This document shows positions 60,801 through 64,000 of a DNA stretch of 64,000 nt, piece after piece (the stretch's first letter is position 1; every line of letters starts with the position of its first letter). This stretch comes from Lineus longissimus (Eukaryota; Nemertea; Pilidiophora; Heteronemertea; Lineidae). The stretch spans positions 5,082,001-5,146,000 of the forward strand of contig NC_088323.1 of the NCBI RefSeq assembly GCF_910592395.1, given 5' to 3'. Under the pieces are notes generated by a model that saw nothing but the letters and a program-made list of their open reading frames with translations, ran no database searches and was not told where the DNA came from. The translations under genes and the position numbers were made by a program.

Positions 60801-63131
60801 GACAATGTAAAGGACTGGAGATCTGATCCCCCTGGCATGGACAATGTAAAGGACTGGAGATCTGATCCCCCTGGCATGGACAATGTAAAGGACTGGAGAT
60901 CTGATCCCCCTGGCATGGACGATGTAAAGGACTGGAGATCTGATCCCCCTGGCATGGATGATGTAAAGGACTGGAGATCTGATCCCCCTGGCATGGACGA
61001 TATAAAGGACTGGAGATCTGATCCCCTGGCATGGACGGTGTAAAGGACTGGAGATCTGATCCCCCTGGCATGGACGATGTAAAGGACTGGAGATCTGATC
61101 TCCCTGGCATGGACGATGTAAAGGACTGGAGATCTGATCCCCCTGGCATGGACGGTGTAAAGGACTGGAGATCTGATCCCCCTGGCATGGACAATGTAAA
61201 GGACTGGAGATCTGATCCCCCTGGCATGGACGATATAAAGGACTGGAGATCTGATCCCCCTGGCATGGACGGTGTAAAGGACTGGAGATCTGATACCCCT
61301 GGCATGGACGATGTAAAAAACTGGAGATCTGATCCCCCTGGCAGAGGATGGATGACTACAGTGCCACGTTGTCCACTGTACTCGGTCGTCCCGATGGCTG
61401 CATGCCCGCGGGACAGATAAATAGAACCCAATAGCGATGCACATGTCTGCTATGCCTGAAATTTTCGCTATAGCCTGTTAGCTGAAGGTGAGCAATGTTT
61501 CAGGTGTGAGCCACAGGTGGCGTTGCCATCTGCGGCCTTTTGCACACGTGTTGAAAAAACTGCTGAAATGGACGACATAGCTTTAGGGAATTCTGTGAAA
61601 AACTGATATGATTGGCAGGGAATGGAATCTTCACGTCATCATCGTCATCGTCATCAGCATCAGCATCATCAATAATGATGCCATTGTGGGATGCGTTTTC
61701 GTCAGTTTTTACAGAAGATTTTGCCAATGTTGGTCGTGCCTGAGATTTTCGCTCTGACCTGAATTTACGAGAGGTGAGCAAAGTTTCAGGTGTGACTGAC
61801 AGCTAGCACCATCACCCTGAGACAAACATTCGATACGCACTTCTATTTAAGATATATCCTGGCACGAAGTTTGTTAGTGTTTTAGAAGTTGTTTCCATTT
61901 TGATCTGTAAACACTACATTGTTTCTTTGTAGCCATCGTACAATGCCGACGCTTGAAAAGTACATGGAACACAAGCGATACAGTGCCGATATGGACAAAA
62001 TTGAGATGAGGATTCCTGCTGGGCGCTTCAACGGTAAGAGGTTTGACAAACTTTGGCCCTGTTGACTTGGTTCAGCTGTCTTCCCTTCGAGTTTGGTAGT
62101 AGTTATGATTCAGGTGCATCTGAGAATGGGTCGGCTTTAAGGTGCGAGTCAGAGGTTTCATGCAAACAGCAGTTTCTGTTTATAAAGGTCACTCTACAAT
62201 TCTTCCCCGTCTTTTTATTTCGCAGCTCCTGGTGATTATTACCTTGGACTTGTCGACGCAAATTACAACAAAGGACGACCCCGCGATCACGTCGCACAGC
62301 AGCGGAACTACACCATCAAAATGTGGTGGGAGGCGTGCGTCTTTTGGGACAGCGCTAAATCTGATTGGTCACCGGAGGGATGCTCGTTGAAGCAGACGTC
62401 AACCTATGAAATGCAGCATTGCGCTTGCAACCATCTCACGTCATTCGGAACGCATTTTTCGTTGACGCCAAATGATTTGTCGTTTGTCGGTGTCGATTCA
62501 TTCTTTGAGTAAGTTTTAATTTATCTTAATATTGCACAAATGACCTTTCTTTGAAAATTTGTATCTTTTTGACTGAAAATTTGATAAAAAAGTTTTGTTA
62601 TCTGCTAAAACAAAAATTCGTAAGAATTTTATTCATTTCAATATGTAAAACTTTCCCAATCGCCAAAATGAAGTTGTGCAAAACTTTCACTGCATGTGCA
62701 TCAATGCACTGCACTGCAGCCATGCTTTGTACAAATGACAAATGCGACACATGTGAGCTTGATGCATGAATAAATCTTGCCCTTTATGCATCAAATTATA
62801 TCTAATATTCCAGTCTGCATCAGAATCCTGTTATGATCGCGTTCGTCATCGCTGTCCTCCTCATCTACGCCTTGGCCTTTGCGATATGTTATCGGTACGA
62901 TGCCCACGACCTGAAGAAGGGGGCCGTCGTCTACCTGCAGGACAACACGGCGACTGATCGTCAGCGTTACGAGATCATCGTTGAGACGGGGTTCCGCAAG
63001 GGTGCCGGCACGACTTCGAAGGTCAGCCTCGTGCTGCACGGAGAAGAAGGCATGTCGGAGACAAGGGAACTAGTCAATGAGAACAACCAGACTCTGTTTG
63101 AACGGAACTCGCGTGACATTTTTGTGATGAC
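15761..63131 (+). CDS. PKD1-like: Polycystin-1-like receptor, 28 exons, partial at both ends
   Basis: Joined exons give 2,471 codons plus 2 bases with every splice phase compatible. Domains in order: the end of one PKD domain (residues 1-29), 13 more PKD-like repeats (about 30-1240, several with WDFGDG-type motifs), REJ (about 1241-1890) with a Gly/Ser/Thr-rich insert (about 1555-1695), a GAIN-like helical/beta region (about 1890-2345), a GPS with the CxC-N-HLTSFG signature, TM1 (about 2372-2391) and the start of PLAT (from about 2410). In this family the protein is a large cell-surface or ciliary receptor, autocleaved at the GPS, that partners TRPP/PKD2 channels. A long PKD array combined with REJ, GPS and PLAT points to PKD1 or PKD1L1 rather than PKD1L2 or PKDREJ, which have few PKD repeats. 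The N-terminus and the remaining membrane helices lie outside. No start codon, promoter or polyA site is visible. Family assignment is firm; the exact orthologue is inferred. Confidence 0.95.
17231..17400 (+). repeat. 30-bp tandem repeat, about 5.7 copies
   Basis: The unit TATAGTCTTGCTGTTTGCGA plus CATGTTGAGT repeats with period 30. The first four copies are identical, and only the last two carry substitutions, so amplification is recent. It is open in frames on both strands because 30 is a multiple of three. Confidence 0.95.
17700..18215 (-). mobile_element. Non-LTR retrotransposon C-terminal remnant
   Basis: On the minus strand, fragments read AFELNWCGDYS, HIEHYDSLST, TKKRKLRCLAMFVTRAEG and MTILQVTVEGNQRRRLSGW in shifting frames. 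These match the C-terminal block found after the RT domain in many non-LTR elements (a RKLRWFGH..R motif, then ILQGTVEG..RR). The (ATG)n run at 17732-17745 is probably its 3' tail. The same block, from a related element, is at 60604-60800. Confidence 0.75.
20417..20578 (+). repeat. 81-bp direct duplication
   Basis: Two adjacent copies of a segment starting GAGAGACATGACTAGGG and ending CCCCTTGGAAAG, with period 81 and about 10 percent divergence. Confidence 0.85.
22884..23004. repeat. Near-perfect 38-bp inverted repeat (MITE-like hairpin)
   Basis: The left arm (22884-22920) and right arm (22967-23004) are complementary apart from one base insertion and one mismatch. The shared core is GACTAGTAAATGCTTTTACT, and the loop is 46 bases. 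Such a foldback could be a MITE or a small-RNA-like hairpin; nothing else marks it as a gene. Confidence 0.9.
24020..24296 (+). repeat. 35-bp degenerate tandem repeat
   Basis: Units of the form CCTAAGATCCTAGAATCCTG followed by ACCTGTGTCTTCAAT, period 35, about seven copies with divergence at the 5' side. It lies 500 bases before exon 2. Confidence 0.88.
24566..24665. mobile_element. Palindromic GGACACC-type MITE copy with (GA)n
   Basis: CCTCCCTATTCAGGACACC and GGTGTCCGTATAAGGGAGG form an inverted pair around TGACAAGTGCTGTCC and a (GA)n run. Related copies at 3601-3681, 5680-5757, about 29597-29640 and about 49984-50123 share the arms and the internal ACAAGTGCTGTC motif. I recall this arm type from Tc1/pogo-like MITEs, but that is inference. 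Confidence 0.6.
24793..26050 (+). CDS. PKD1-like: Polycystin-1-like exon 2: four PKD-like repeats and the start of a fifth
   Basis: The acceptor is CGTTCCAG and the donor is GTAGGT, phase 0 in and phase 1 out. This is the largest exon and encodes residues 30-448. Each repeat ends in the typical PKD pattern: VDHVFTEEGVYAVGAECYN, THKFLKTGVYTVHLVVSN, SHIFTQVGQYNVSVKAEN and KHVFAESGTYSVTVYAYN. The core aromatic strand is seen as FTWTWDD and VDFGSG. Fusing several PKD repeats on one exon contrasts with the one-repeat-over-two-exons layout that follows. Asn-glycosylation sequons are frequent, as expected for an ectodomain. Confidence 0.95.
26363..26500 (+). CDS. PKD1-like: Polycystin-1-like exon 3: PKD-like repeat
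   Basis: The acceptor is GTCTCTTTCAG and the donor is GTAAGT, phase 1 on both sides. It encodes residues 449-494. YWWRFLDQT corresponds to the WDFGDG strand, and YKFASAGNIEMNVTVRN to the closing PKD strands. The preceding 312-base intron (26051-26362) shows no other feature. Confidence 0.9.
26991..27342 (+). CDS. PKD1-like: Polycystin-1-like exon 4: PKD-like repeat and start of the next
   Basis: The acceptor is TGCTTTTCAG and the donor is GTGAGT, phase 1 in and 2 out. It encodes residues 495-611. VKYGDQ replaces the usual WDFGDG, followed by HTYNLLGLHQLVIRVMKG, so this repeat is divergent. It ends with RITALSVSGPPAVP, the A strand of the following PKD. The upstream 490-base intron (26501-26990) holds nothing I recognise. 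Confidence 0.9.
27641..27743 (+). CDS. PKD1-like: Polycystin-1-like exon 5: middle of a PKD repeat
   Basis: The acceptor is CTATTTCAG and the donor is GTAAGT, phase 2 in and 0 out. It encodes residues 612-646, including GSEVVFKWTFDKTVSY, the B and C strands of the PKD begun on exon 4. Although short, both splice sites are strong and the frame joins the neighbours exactly. Confidence 0.88.
27908..28470 (+). CDS. PKD1-like: Polycystin-1-like exon 6: end of one PKD, one full PKD, start of another
   Basis: The acceptor is ATTTTCAG and the donor is GTAAGT, phase 0 in and 2 out. It encodes residues 647-833. Visible motifs are YQKFTQASLHNISVEVSN, DINFGDGTQ with YTYGRIGNYRIKVNVSN, and FTWQFGDD at the end. 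The open frame extends upstream of 27908, but the acceptor and PKD homology fix the exon start. Confidence 0.93.
28656..29011 (+). CDS. PKD1-like: Polycystin-1-like exon 7: PKD end and most of the next PKD
   Basis: The acceptor is CTTGTTTCAG and the donor is GTGAGT, phase 2 in and 1 out. It encodes residues 834-952. HQFSLPGTYNITVAIKN closes one PKD, and LFHFDFGDGTVS is the core motif of the next, which continues on exon 8 after SHAFAS. Confidence 0.93.
29344..29580 (+). CDS. PKD1-like: Polycystin-1-like exon 8: PKD end and next PKD core
   Basis: The acceptor is ACTTTTCCAG and the donor is GTGAGT, phase 1 in and 1 out. It encodes residues 953-1031. EGAFQVKVTASNALGN closes the repeat from exon 7. 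VTYDWNLGDGTTK is the core of the following one. The upstream intron (29012-29343) is 332 bases without other features. Confidence 0.93.
29750..29869 (+). CDS. PKD1-like: Polycystin-1-like exon 9: PKD C-terminal strands
   Basis: The acceptor is CTGATTACAG and the donor is GTATAA, a weaker donor; phase 1 on both sides. It encodes residues 1032-1071 with LTYMYTKTGNFNFQVKGYN, the closing strands of the PKD from exon 8. The intron before it (29581-29749) contains a decayed copy of the GGACACC-type palindromic repeat near 29597-29640. Confidence 0.88.
30083..30251 (+). CDS. PKD1-like: Polycystin-1-like exon 10: PKD N-terminal part
   Basis: The acceptor is TTTCTTCAG and the donor is GTAGGA, phase 1 in and 2 out. 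It encodes residues 1072-1127, with YFKWDFGNDQ as the core motif and the repeat ending QEYKSPGR, to be closed on exon 11. Confidence 0.9.
30487..30738 (+). CDS. PKD1-like: Polycystin-1-like exon 11: PKD end and last PKD core
   Basis: The acceptor is TTCTTTCAG and the donor is GTAAGT, phase 2 on both sides. It encodes residues 1128-1211. YVVKVNATNYVGSN closes one repeat. LTFTWDFGDGKG is the clearest PKD core motif in the window and belongs to the last repeat of the array. Confidence 0.94.
30935..31070 (+). CDS. PKD1-like: Polycystin-1-like exon 12: last PKD strands and start of REJ
   Basis: The acceptor is TTTTTTCCAG and the donor is GTAAGT, phase 2 in and 0 out. It encodes residues 1212-1257. 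AEYNVTLIASNDVS closes the PKD array. ICHKPEIVFLG, with the Cys near residue 1242, is the characteristic C-x-x-P-x-V entry into the REJ module. Confidence 0.9.
31300..31518 (+). CDS. PKD1-like: Polycystin-1-like exon 13: REJ
   Basis: The acceptor is GCCTTTTCAG and the donor is GTGAGT, phase 0 on both sides. It encodes residues 1258-1330, with IEIDTLVNCTTTSLTIYRW and LLLSPRALGYGNYTAQIE. These match the REJ pattern of a conserved Cys, a core Trp, and a leucine-rich stretch before a G-x-Y strand. It has no Met near its start. Confidence 0.9.
31702..31883 (+). CDS. PKD1-like: Polycystin-1-like exon 14: REJ core
   Basis: The acceptor is GATTCTTCCAG and the donor is GTAAGC, phase 0 in and 2 out. 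It encodes residues 1331-1390. IISGGIIRNIS followed by LTFDGSQSYDPDFPD is the hallmark of REJ proteins (a GG, then a DxSxSxDPD-type segment). Confidence 0.94.
32083..32298 (+). CDS. PKD1-like: Polycystin-1-like exon 15: REJ
   Basis: The acceptor is TACTGTTTCAG and the donor is GTAAGT, phase 2 on both sides. It encodes residues 1391-1462. YNWTCRELNDDRAPCF is the conserved W-x-C...C segment of REJ, and EYVINLTISRPGR is the following strand. Confidence 0.92.
32626..32945 (+). CDS. PKD1-like: Polycystin-1-like exon 16: REJ cysteine region and start of the low-complexity insert
   Basis: The acceptor is ATCTTCCAG and the donor is GTAAGT, phase 2 in and 1 out. It encodes residues 1463-1569. VKCPKCLDG and ITAGCALCDD carry paired cysteines typical of REJ, followed by TILYKWDLYLL. 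The C-terminal 30 residues are Thr/Ala/Pro rich (VAPNTTNTTTAAPTSAS), likely an O-glycosylated linker. The upstream 327-base intron (32299-32625) has no other feature. Confidence 0.92.
32946..34565 (+). other. Intron 16-17, 1.6 kb
   Basis: GT-AG intron inside the low-complexity insert. No repeat family or gene is recognised. AT-rich throughout. Confidence 0.75.
34566..34901 (+). CDS. PKD1-like: Polycystin-1-like exon 17: Gly/Ser-rich insert with basic cluster
   Basis: The acceptor is CTCTTTTCAG and the donor is GTAAGT, phase 1 on both sides. It encodes residues 1570-1681, almost entirely low complexity: GGTGGGSS, PPSGGGGVPP, a run of nine Ser and GSGSTGGN. In its middle are RKRR (34691-34702) and RRRR (34724-34735), the first of them a furin-type site. 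The exon is not part of the conserved REJ fold and looks like a flexible insert. Two imperfect internal copies of NVGEGSTGG / NIGEGSSGG suggest growth by duplication. Coding status rests on the splice sites, frame and codon pattern. Confidence 0.82.
34963..35359 (+). repeat. Four 99-bp tandem units, each carrying a splice acceptor
   Basis: Period 99, measured from CTTCAG at 34963, 35062, 35161, 35260 and 35359 (G positions). Units are nearly identical; differences include CAAAAACCCC, TAAAACCCC and TGAAACCGC near their middle. Each holds a pyrimidine-rich stretch, TTGATCACTTCAG, then CGGGAACTG as in exon 18. TGATCAC and GTGATCA on either side of the acceptor can pair, placing the AG in a hairpin loop. 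All 396 bases are open in the exon 18 frame. Confidence 0.95.
35360..35593 (+). CDS. PKD1-like: Polycystin-1-like exon 18 (shortest form): insert end and REJ
   Basis: The acceptor is TTGATCACTTCAG and the donor is GTGAGG, phase 1 on both sides. It encodes residues 1682-1759: first TGTGGTTGGNGNNNEGD, then REJ homology RYRIRLLAENTTTG and LKQGRTYMAKVNV. The acceptor is the last of five copies at 99-base intervals (exon starts 34964, 35063, 35162, 35261, 35360). Any of the upstream copies would give a longer exon in the same frame with no stop. Confidence 0.88.
35705..35853 (+). CDS. PKD1-like: Polycystin-1-like exon 19: REJ C-terminal part
   Basis: The acceptor is TTGCTTTCAG. The donor is GTTTGT, the weakest in the gene. 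Phase 1 in and 0 out. It encodes residues 1760-1809. WWFEVNESPNRGQCTFQPR and TNFRIFCHEWQDRAE match the REJ pattern N-x-P...G-x-C-x-v-P followed by C-x-x-W-x-D. Confidence 0.92.
36070..36199 (+). CDS. PKD1-like: Polycystin-1-like exon 20: REJ end
   Basis: The acceptor is TCCTTTTAG and the donor is GTATGA, phase 0 in and 1 out. It encodes residues 1810-1852. PFIYKFTYRFPGSD and MIYGGQKTDFQFNLPAG match the REJ segment with a Y-x-F strand and a G-ending strand pair. Confidence 0.92.
36385..36511 (+). CDS. PKD1-like: Polycystin-1-like exon 21: end of REJ and linker to GAIN
   Basis: The acceptor is TTTTTCCAG and the donor is GTAAGT, phase 1 in and 2 out. It encodes residues 1853-1894. VEIAIVDRRGAQTSVCQLPI is the last Ig-like REJ strand pair, then a charged helical linker (LTALKASGKSEEEIL). 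It is followed by a 20.6 kb intron. Confidence 0.9.
37402..37473 (+). repeat. tRNA-like sequence, probably a SINE head or tRNA pseudogene
   Basis: TAGCTCAGTCGG (37409-37420) is a good A box and GGTTCAAACCC (37453-37463) a fair B box. The D stem GCTC/GAGT can pair. The T stem (CTTGG against CCCCC) and the acceptor stem do not pair, and the anticodon arm has no U33 in the paired version. A working tRNA is therefore unlikely. Confidence 0.55.
37739..38750 (+). repeat. 92-bp satellite, 11 units
   Basis: Units start with GGCTGCTAACCCTATTCC at 37739, 37831, 37923, 38015, 38107, 38199, 38291, 38383, 38475, 38567 and 38659, exactly 92 bases apart. Two subtypes alternate irregularly: one with CTCTGGTTACAACCAAAAGC, the other with CTTCCATTTCA then AATACCAGC. 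TTGGGCA and TGCCCAA, or the palindrome GGGTATACCC in other units, allow a hairpin in each. Copies are not separated by unique spacers, so this is not a CRISPR-like array. Confidence 0.97.
39404..39437 (+). repeat. (ATG)n(ACG)n microsatellite
   Basis: An ATG run passing directly into an ACG run at about 39404-39437. Non-coding. Confidence 0.9.
41030..41087. mobile_element. Minimal Tc1/mariner-type MITE (58 bp) with TA duplication
   Basis: TA-CAGGGTGGCC at the left and GGCCACCCTG-TA at the right are perfect inverted ends flanked by TA on both sides. Inside them, GAAAACTT and AAGTTTTC pair as well, leaving a 16-base loop. The flanking TA target duplication and CAGGGTG-type ends fit Tc1/mariner. 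The family name is inferred. Confidence 0.8.
42286..42391 (+). repeat. 25-bp G-rich tandem repeat ending in a G18 run
   Basis: Four units of GCACTTCTTGGGGTGCGGGGAGT-type sequence at 42286, 42311, 42336 and 42361, then an uninterrupted G tract at about 42374-42391. Each unit has two G4 runs, so neighbouring units can form G-quadruplexes. Confidence 0.92.
45593..45670. repeat. Dispersed repeat, copy related to 55655-55740
   Basis: CAGTTACTATGCATGCACAT, then CTGAAACTTGG and ATCAGTCTGCACAA, recurs with substitutions and a short insertion at 55655-55740. The family is unknown. Confidence 0.6.
50345..50595 (+). repeat. Degenerate 40-60 bp tandem repeat (CAGTGTGTCATAGAAAA type)
   Basis: Six or so spaced copies of ACAGTGTGTCATAGAAAA followed by GTTGATATTTT, with variable spacing and considerable divergence. 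Confidence 0.75.
52082..52145 (+). repeat. 16-bp tandem repeat, 4 copies
   Basis: Units of GCTAACTTGACCAGGG type start at 52082, 52098, 52114 and 52130. Confidence 0.85.
52503..52649 (+). repeat. Direct duplication, period 96
   Basis: GGGTGGTTTAAGTCGGATTT through GGACTAG occurs at 52503-52553 and again at 52599-52649, with a few substitutions. Confidence 0.85.
57093..57288 (+). CDS. PKD1-like: Polycystin-1-like exon 22: helical GAIN-like segment
   Basis: The acceptor is TCTCACTTCAG and the donor is GTAGGC, phase 2 in and 0 out. It encodes residues 1895-1960, with charged helical sequence such as IQEAIDKKDSKYFHNK and NVKNELFDSLKKLSIRDE. The frame joins exon 21 exactly across the 20.6 kb intron, which argues against a missing exon. 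Confidence 0.85.
57719..58009 (+). CDS. PKD1-like: Polycystin-1-like exon 23: GAIN-like helical subdomain
   Basis: The acceptor is TCTATTCCAG and the donor is GTAAGT, phase 0 on both sides. It encodes residues 1961-2057, amphipathic helices including LVDATDILAEYTNTVETLP and LSKDLLTFAVESSSNIIKAA, typical of GAIN subdomain A. The intron before it (57289-57718) shows nothing else. Confidence 0.9.
58271..58503 (+). repeat. 45-bp tandem repeat, about 5 copies
   Basis: GGTCTCAGCTTTCTCAAAGT then GCTTTACCATAACTGTTGCT plus GTTTA repeats with period 45 in the intron between exons 23 and 24 (58010-58608). One frame reads as a Cys-rich 15-residue repeat, but it lies in the intron, has no acceptor of its own, and is best seen as a minisatellite. 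Confidence 0.93.
58609..58878 (+). CDS. PKD1-like: Polycystin-1-like exon 24: GAIN-like region with basic cluster
   Basis: The acceptor is TGCTATCCAG and the donor is GTAGGT, phase 0 on both sides. It encodes residues 2058-2147. A basic run, KRRLRR at 58756-58773 (residues 2107-2112), ends in R-x-R-R before Asp and resembles a proprotein-convertase site. The rest, such as LIVGECYLAHMILFNQDPY, is beta-sheet-like GAIN sequence. Confidence 0.9.
59149..59420 (+). CDS. PKD1-like: Polycystin-1-like exon 25: GAIN subdomain B strands
   Basis: The acceptor is GTAATTTCAG and the donor is GTAAGT, phase 0 in and 2 out. It encodes residues 2148-2237. VMAVASLNLYYCNGTHVPV, IHISIPRK and FHIIIQFEPVSPELRK match the strand pattern of the polycystin GAIN domain just before the GPS. 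Confidence 0.9.
59421..60603 (+). other. First part of intron 25-26, no gene recognised
   Basis: Non-coding. The first copy of a dispersed repeat lies at 60450-60520 (GCCTGAAATTTTCGCT, then AGGTGAGCAAAGTTTCAGGT). Further copies are at 61455-61515 and 61735-61795, so the LINE/minisatellite region is bracketed by them. Confidence 0.65.
60604..60800 (+). mobile_element. Non-LTR retrotransposon C-terminal fragment
   Basis: It reads INTKVKELGVQRIGRHDSLL, then EKRKLRWFGHMSRAKG. After one frameshift it continues ILPGTVEGIRRHVRPKRIWM. This is the conserved tail of many non-LTR element ORFs (RKLRWFGH, then ILQGTVEG..RR.RP...W.DN). It is 5'-truncated, and its final W-x-DNVKDW codons start the 39-bp array that follows. 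Confidence 0.85.
60801..61344 (+). repeat. 39-bp minisatellite, 14 units, grown from LINE codons
   Basis: The unit GACAATGTAAAGGACTGGAG then ATCTGATCCCCCTGGCATG encodes DNVKDWRSDPPGM. Unit starts are at 60801, 60840, 60879, 60918, 60957, 60996, 61034, 61073, 61112, 61151, 61190, 61229, 61268 and 61307. The sixth unit has lost one C, which shifts the frame. After the array, LINE-like sequence resumes (WMTTVPRCPLY, or VLGRPDGCMPAGQ in another frame). Confidence 0.97.
61345..61932 (+). other. Remainder of intron 25-26
   Basis: The LINE tail, two further copies of the GCCTGAAATTTTCGCT / AGGTGAGCAAAGTTTCAGGT repeat (61455-61515, 61735-61795) and a GTCATCATC microsatellite at about 61635-61672. 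It ends with the exon 26 acceptor. Confidence 0.7.
61933..62033 (+). CDS. PKD1-like: Polycystin-1-like exon 26: pre-GPS strand
   Basis: The acceptor is TTCTTTGTAG and the donor is GTAAGA, phase 2 in and 1 out. It encodes residues 2238-2271, from NHRTMPTLEKYMEHKRYS to RIPAGRFN. Short, but both phases fit the neighbours exactly. Confidence 0.82.
62226..62508 (+). CDS. PKD1-like: Polycystin-1-like exon 27: GPS motif
   Basis: The acceptor is TATTTCGCAG and the donor is GTAAGT, phase 1 in and 2 out. It encodes residues 2272-2365. CVFWDSAKSDWSPEGC followed by HCACNHLTSFGTHFS is a complete GPS: two cysteine pairs, two tryptophans and the HLT cleavage tripeptide at residues 2341-2343 (62432-62440). 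Family knowledge predicts autocleavage between Leu2342 and Thr2343, leaving the large ectodomain non-covalently attached. Confidence 0.96.
62814..63131 (+). CDS. PKD1-like: Polycystin-1-like exon 28: TM1 and first part of PLAT
   Basis: The acceptor is TAATATTCCAG and the donor is GTAAGT, phase 2 on both sides. It encodes residues 2366-2471. NPVMIAFVIAVLLIYALAFA is the first membrane helix. ATDRQRYEIIVETGFRKGAG, then TSKVSLVLHGEEG, is the PLAT/LH2 entry, which ends here at LFERNSRDIFVMT. The rest of PLAT and the remaining helices lie beyond 64000 or on exons not seen in 63132-64000. Confidence 0.96.
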
Positions 63132-64000
63132 GTAAGTCTACTGTATATAAAAAAGGTTTTAGTCAAATTTGTTTGCGATGTAATGTAATGTAAATAATGT
63201 CTTATATAGCGCATGTTCCAAGAAGGTCCTGCTCACAAGCGCTTTTTCACAAATAACACTCTTGAAAGAGCAGGGTCTTCAGCCCTGTCTTAAAACCGGC
63301 GATTGAATCGCATTCACGTACAGAACAGTCGAGACAGTTCCACAGTCTACTGGCCTGGACCGCGAAGGTCCGACCCCCAAAAGTATCGAGGCTATAGCGT
63401 GGTATGGCTATCTGTCCCTGATGCTAATAACAGCGCAAACTGACTGAGCAGTTTCCTCTAGATCTGATGAATCATGGTCGAAGAACCTTATTACCTGATG
63501 AACAGAACGCTATTTTGTTGGAAGACTTCAACAAAACTGTTTAAGAAACATTGTCAAAAACTTTCTCCTTTTCTTGGACAGGCCAACTCCCAAAGTTGAA
63601 AGGCCTACCCACTGATATCCCTTTAGCATTTCTTGGAATATATAAATTAGGTCAGCCATATTTGCACGCTGGAAAAGAACCCTATTAGACCTTTGCATGA
63701 CCCTGACAAGAAACAGCAGTGCCATCTAGGGTAACGAGAGAGAAAATGGACGGTAAAACGTCCCAGTCAATAAAGCAAGGTGTCATCACACTATTCGAAA
63801 GGTTAAATGTTTGATGTCAGAGATAATTAGACAGTTTTAAATCATTATCACTCCATAGGAAACACCATCGGGGTAGGGGGCACGACCCACTCACTCCATC
63901 AGGTCATGTTTTGATGTCTGTCGAGGTGGCAATAATGATGTATTGAAATTGTCATGTTTTGGCTCTGTTGACTTTGTACCAATTATCGTTGTCATTTATT
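63132..64000 (+). other. Start of the intron after exon 28
   Basis: No further exon is recognised to the window end. It includes a minus-strand LINE remnant (63185-63440), listed separately. Confidence 0.7.
63185..63440 (-). mobile_element. CR1/L2-type LINE, extreme C-terminus
   Basis: The minus strand reads PRYSLDTFGGRTFAVQASRL, then WNCLDCSVRECDSIAGFKTG, then LKTLLFQECYL and a stop. This parallels the FGARAFSV and FKKNLKTVLFQE ends of the 4385-4866 element. The 3' part TATATAAGACATTATTTACA ends in a TAATG-type repeat near 63180. It is a truncated copy of the same clade. Confidence 0.85.

Noticed and set aside
60626-61444. Long minus-strand open frames of 272 and 215 codons with regular repeats
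   Set aside because: They are antisense readings of the 39-bp minisatellite. The sense strand explains the unit as LINE codons.

Overview
The window is eukaryotic nuclear DNA, most likely from a marine invertebrate. It shows GT-AG introns, AT-rich non-coding sequence, decayed LINEs, tRNA-derived SINE heads, MITEs and many short tandem arrays. A transposon whose ends carry a hairpin around GAGGTGAGC with an internal (GTC)n run reminds me of repeats seen in lophotrochozoans such as bivalves and brachiopods. That is memory-based inference, so the phylum is not settled.

Only one protein-coding gene can be supported: a large polycystin-1-family gene on the + strand. I reconstructed 28 exons between 15761 and 63131. 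All 27 junctions keep the reading frame (7,415 coding bases, 2,471 codons), and both ends run past the model: the first exon here starts inside a PKD domain and the last ends inside the PLAT domain. Domain order is part of one PKD domain, 13 further PKD-like Ig-fold repeats (about residues 30-1240), a REJ module (about 1241-1890) with a Gly/Ser/Thr-rich insert, a GAIN-like region, an intact GPS autoproteolysis motif (HL|T), the first transmembrane helix, and the start of PLAT. This is the plan of PKD1/PKD1L1 proteins: a very large extracellular receptor attached to a channel-type membrane region, which lies downstream of the window.

Layout: 1-15760 has no recognisable gene, only repeats (a SINE/LINE chimera at 4385-5010, a (GTC)n element at 8330-9220) and a pair of perfect ERE-type palindromes at 14788-14825. 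Exon 1 (15761-15847) is followed by an 8.9 kb intron. Exons 2-21 (24793-36511) encode the PKD array and REJ in a compact block. A 20.6 kb intron (36512-57092) contains an 11 x 92 bp satellite, a minimal Tc1/mariner-type MITE and many minor repeats. Exons 22-28 (57093-63131) encode GAIN, GPS, TM1 and the PLAT start. The intron at 59421-61932 carries a 14 x 39 bp minisatellite that grew out of the C-terminal codons of a LINE.

The most unusual signal is at 34964-35359. A 99-bp unit spanning the intron-exon boundary of exon 18 is repeated so that five identical 3' splice acceptors stand in tandem. Each unit is exactly 33 codons, has no stop, and is in frame with the exon. The gene could therefore make proteins with 0, 33, 66, 99 or 132 extra residues in the REJ insert. 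Other points of interest are two basic, furin-type clusters in the ectodomain in addition to the GPS, and several near-perfect hairpins.
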